From Alteromonas confluentis (GTDB taxonomy: Bacteria > Pseudomonadota > Gammaproteobacteria > Enterobacterales > Alteromonadaceae), in contig NZ_MDHN01000041.1 of the NCBI RefSeq assembly GCF_001757105.1, positions 1 through 64,000 of the forward strand: a stretch of DNA of 64,000 nucleotides, given 5' to 3'. The notes beneath the pieces were generated by a model. That model had not been told where the DNA came from, did no database searches, and saw nothing but the letters and a program-made list of their open reading frames with translations. Both the position numbers and the translations under genes were made by a program. This document shows, in pieces, positions 63,919-64,000 of this stretch (position 1 is the first letter of the stretch; the number at the start of each line of letters is the position of its first letter).

Positions 63919-64000
63919 TTAGTTGTGCGGTTTTATTTGCTGTTCAATAGCGCCAAAAATGCTGTGCCCCTGTCCATCCAGCATCTCAATTCGAATACGA
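63919..64000 (-). CDS. fahA: Fumarylacetoacetate hydrolase family protein, C-terminus (partial)
   Basis: Only the last 26 codons are inside the window: RIRIEMLDGQGHSIFGAIEQ, then QIKPHN and stop. This matches the conserved C-terminus of fumarylacetoacetate hydrolase (the IEMLD, SIFGAI block). Its position next to maiA supports the call. The gene continues beyond position 64000. Confidence 0.85.
   Translation of the reverse strand, partial: RIRIEMLDGQGHSIFGAIEQQIKPHN

Overview
The window reads as a chromosome segment of a marine-type gammaproteobacterium of the order Alteromonadales, most likely Alteromonadaceae. The evidence is gene content and gene order: a TonB2/TtpC energy-transducing operon, two large TonB-dependent receptors, a PEP-CTERM protein, TmcA, and prkA-yeaH-spoVR, prmB-aroC and holD-rimI pairs close to those of Shewanella, Vibrio and E. 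coli. I cannot name a species. About 55 protein genes, one tRNA, the 4.5S SRP RNA, two riboswitches and one candidate iron-regulated small RNA can be supported.

Layout. 1-459 is the 5' part of a probable group II intron (minus strand, running out of the window) sitting directly behind the grxD terminator. 531-12131 is core: grxD, sodB, the prkA/yeaH/spoVR stress operon, a DadA-like oxidoreductase, an MFS carrier, aroC, prmB and smrB. 12142-12540 holds a 41-residue membrane protein with FNR/CRP-like boxes and, divergently, a promoter completely covered by a Fur-box palindrome followed about 85 nt later by an intrinsic terminator: a RyhB/PrrF-type sRNA candidate. 12557-23971 is core again: lytic transglycosylase lipoprotein, gshA, M16 protease, Hpt protein, pseudouridine synthase, panE-like, FNT channel, lysS, and prfB with its programmed +1 frameshift.

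24054-27500 has a divergent SDR/LysR pair, then an AT-rich two-gene unit: a 57-residue double-glycine-leader peptide (class II microcin-like) followed by a rhomboid intramembrane protease, with a 14-bp hairpin between them. A repeat cluster separates it from argS and prfC. 30808-34152 is a degraded island inserted at the 5' end of prfC. A displaced prfC start codon region lies at its far end, and it carries an AbiE/MosAT-type toxin-antitoxin pair, a broken ardA and an IS5-family transposase fragment. That arrangement is the signature of SXT/R391-type integration.

34354-47343 holds an SDR/LysR pair, holD-rimI, tRNA-Trp, a TPP-riboswitch operon (TonB receptor, YkoF-like, PnuC/PnuT-type carrier, thiamine-kinase-like) that takes up and salvages thiamine, a PEP-CTERM protein behind a c-di-GMP-I riboswitch, an AraC-HDOD regulator, a thioesterase and tmcA. 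47357-60257 combines the TonB2 operon with an unusual group: TPR-sulfotransferase, aspartyl beta-hydroxylase, sulfotransferase, methyltransferase and a TonB-dependent receptor. The TonB2 complex could energise both receptors. The end of the window holds comFB, ffs, a Leu/Phe-type dehydrogenase with a divergent Lrp regulator, and the maiA-fahA pair of tyrosine/homogentisate breakdown.
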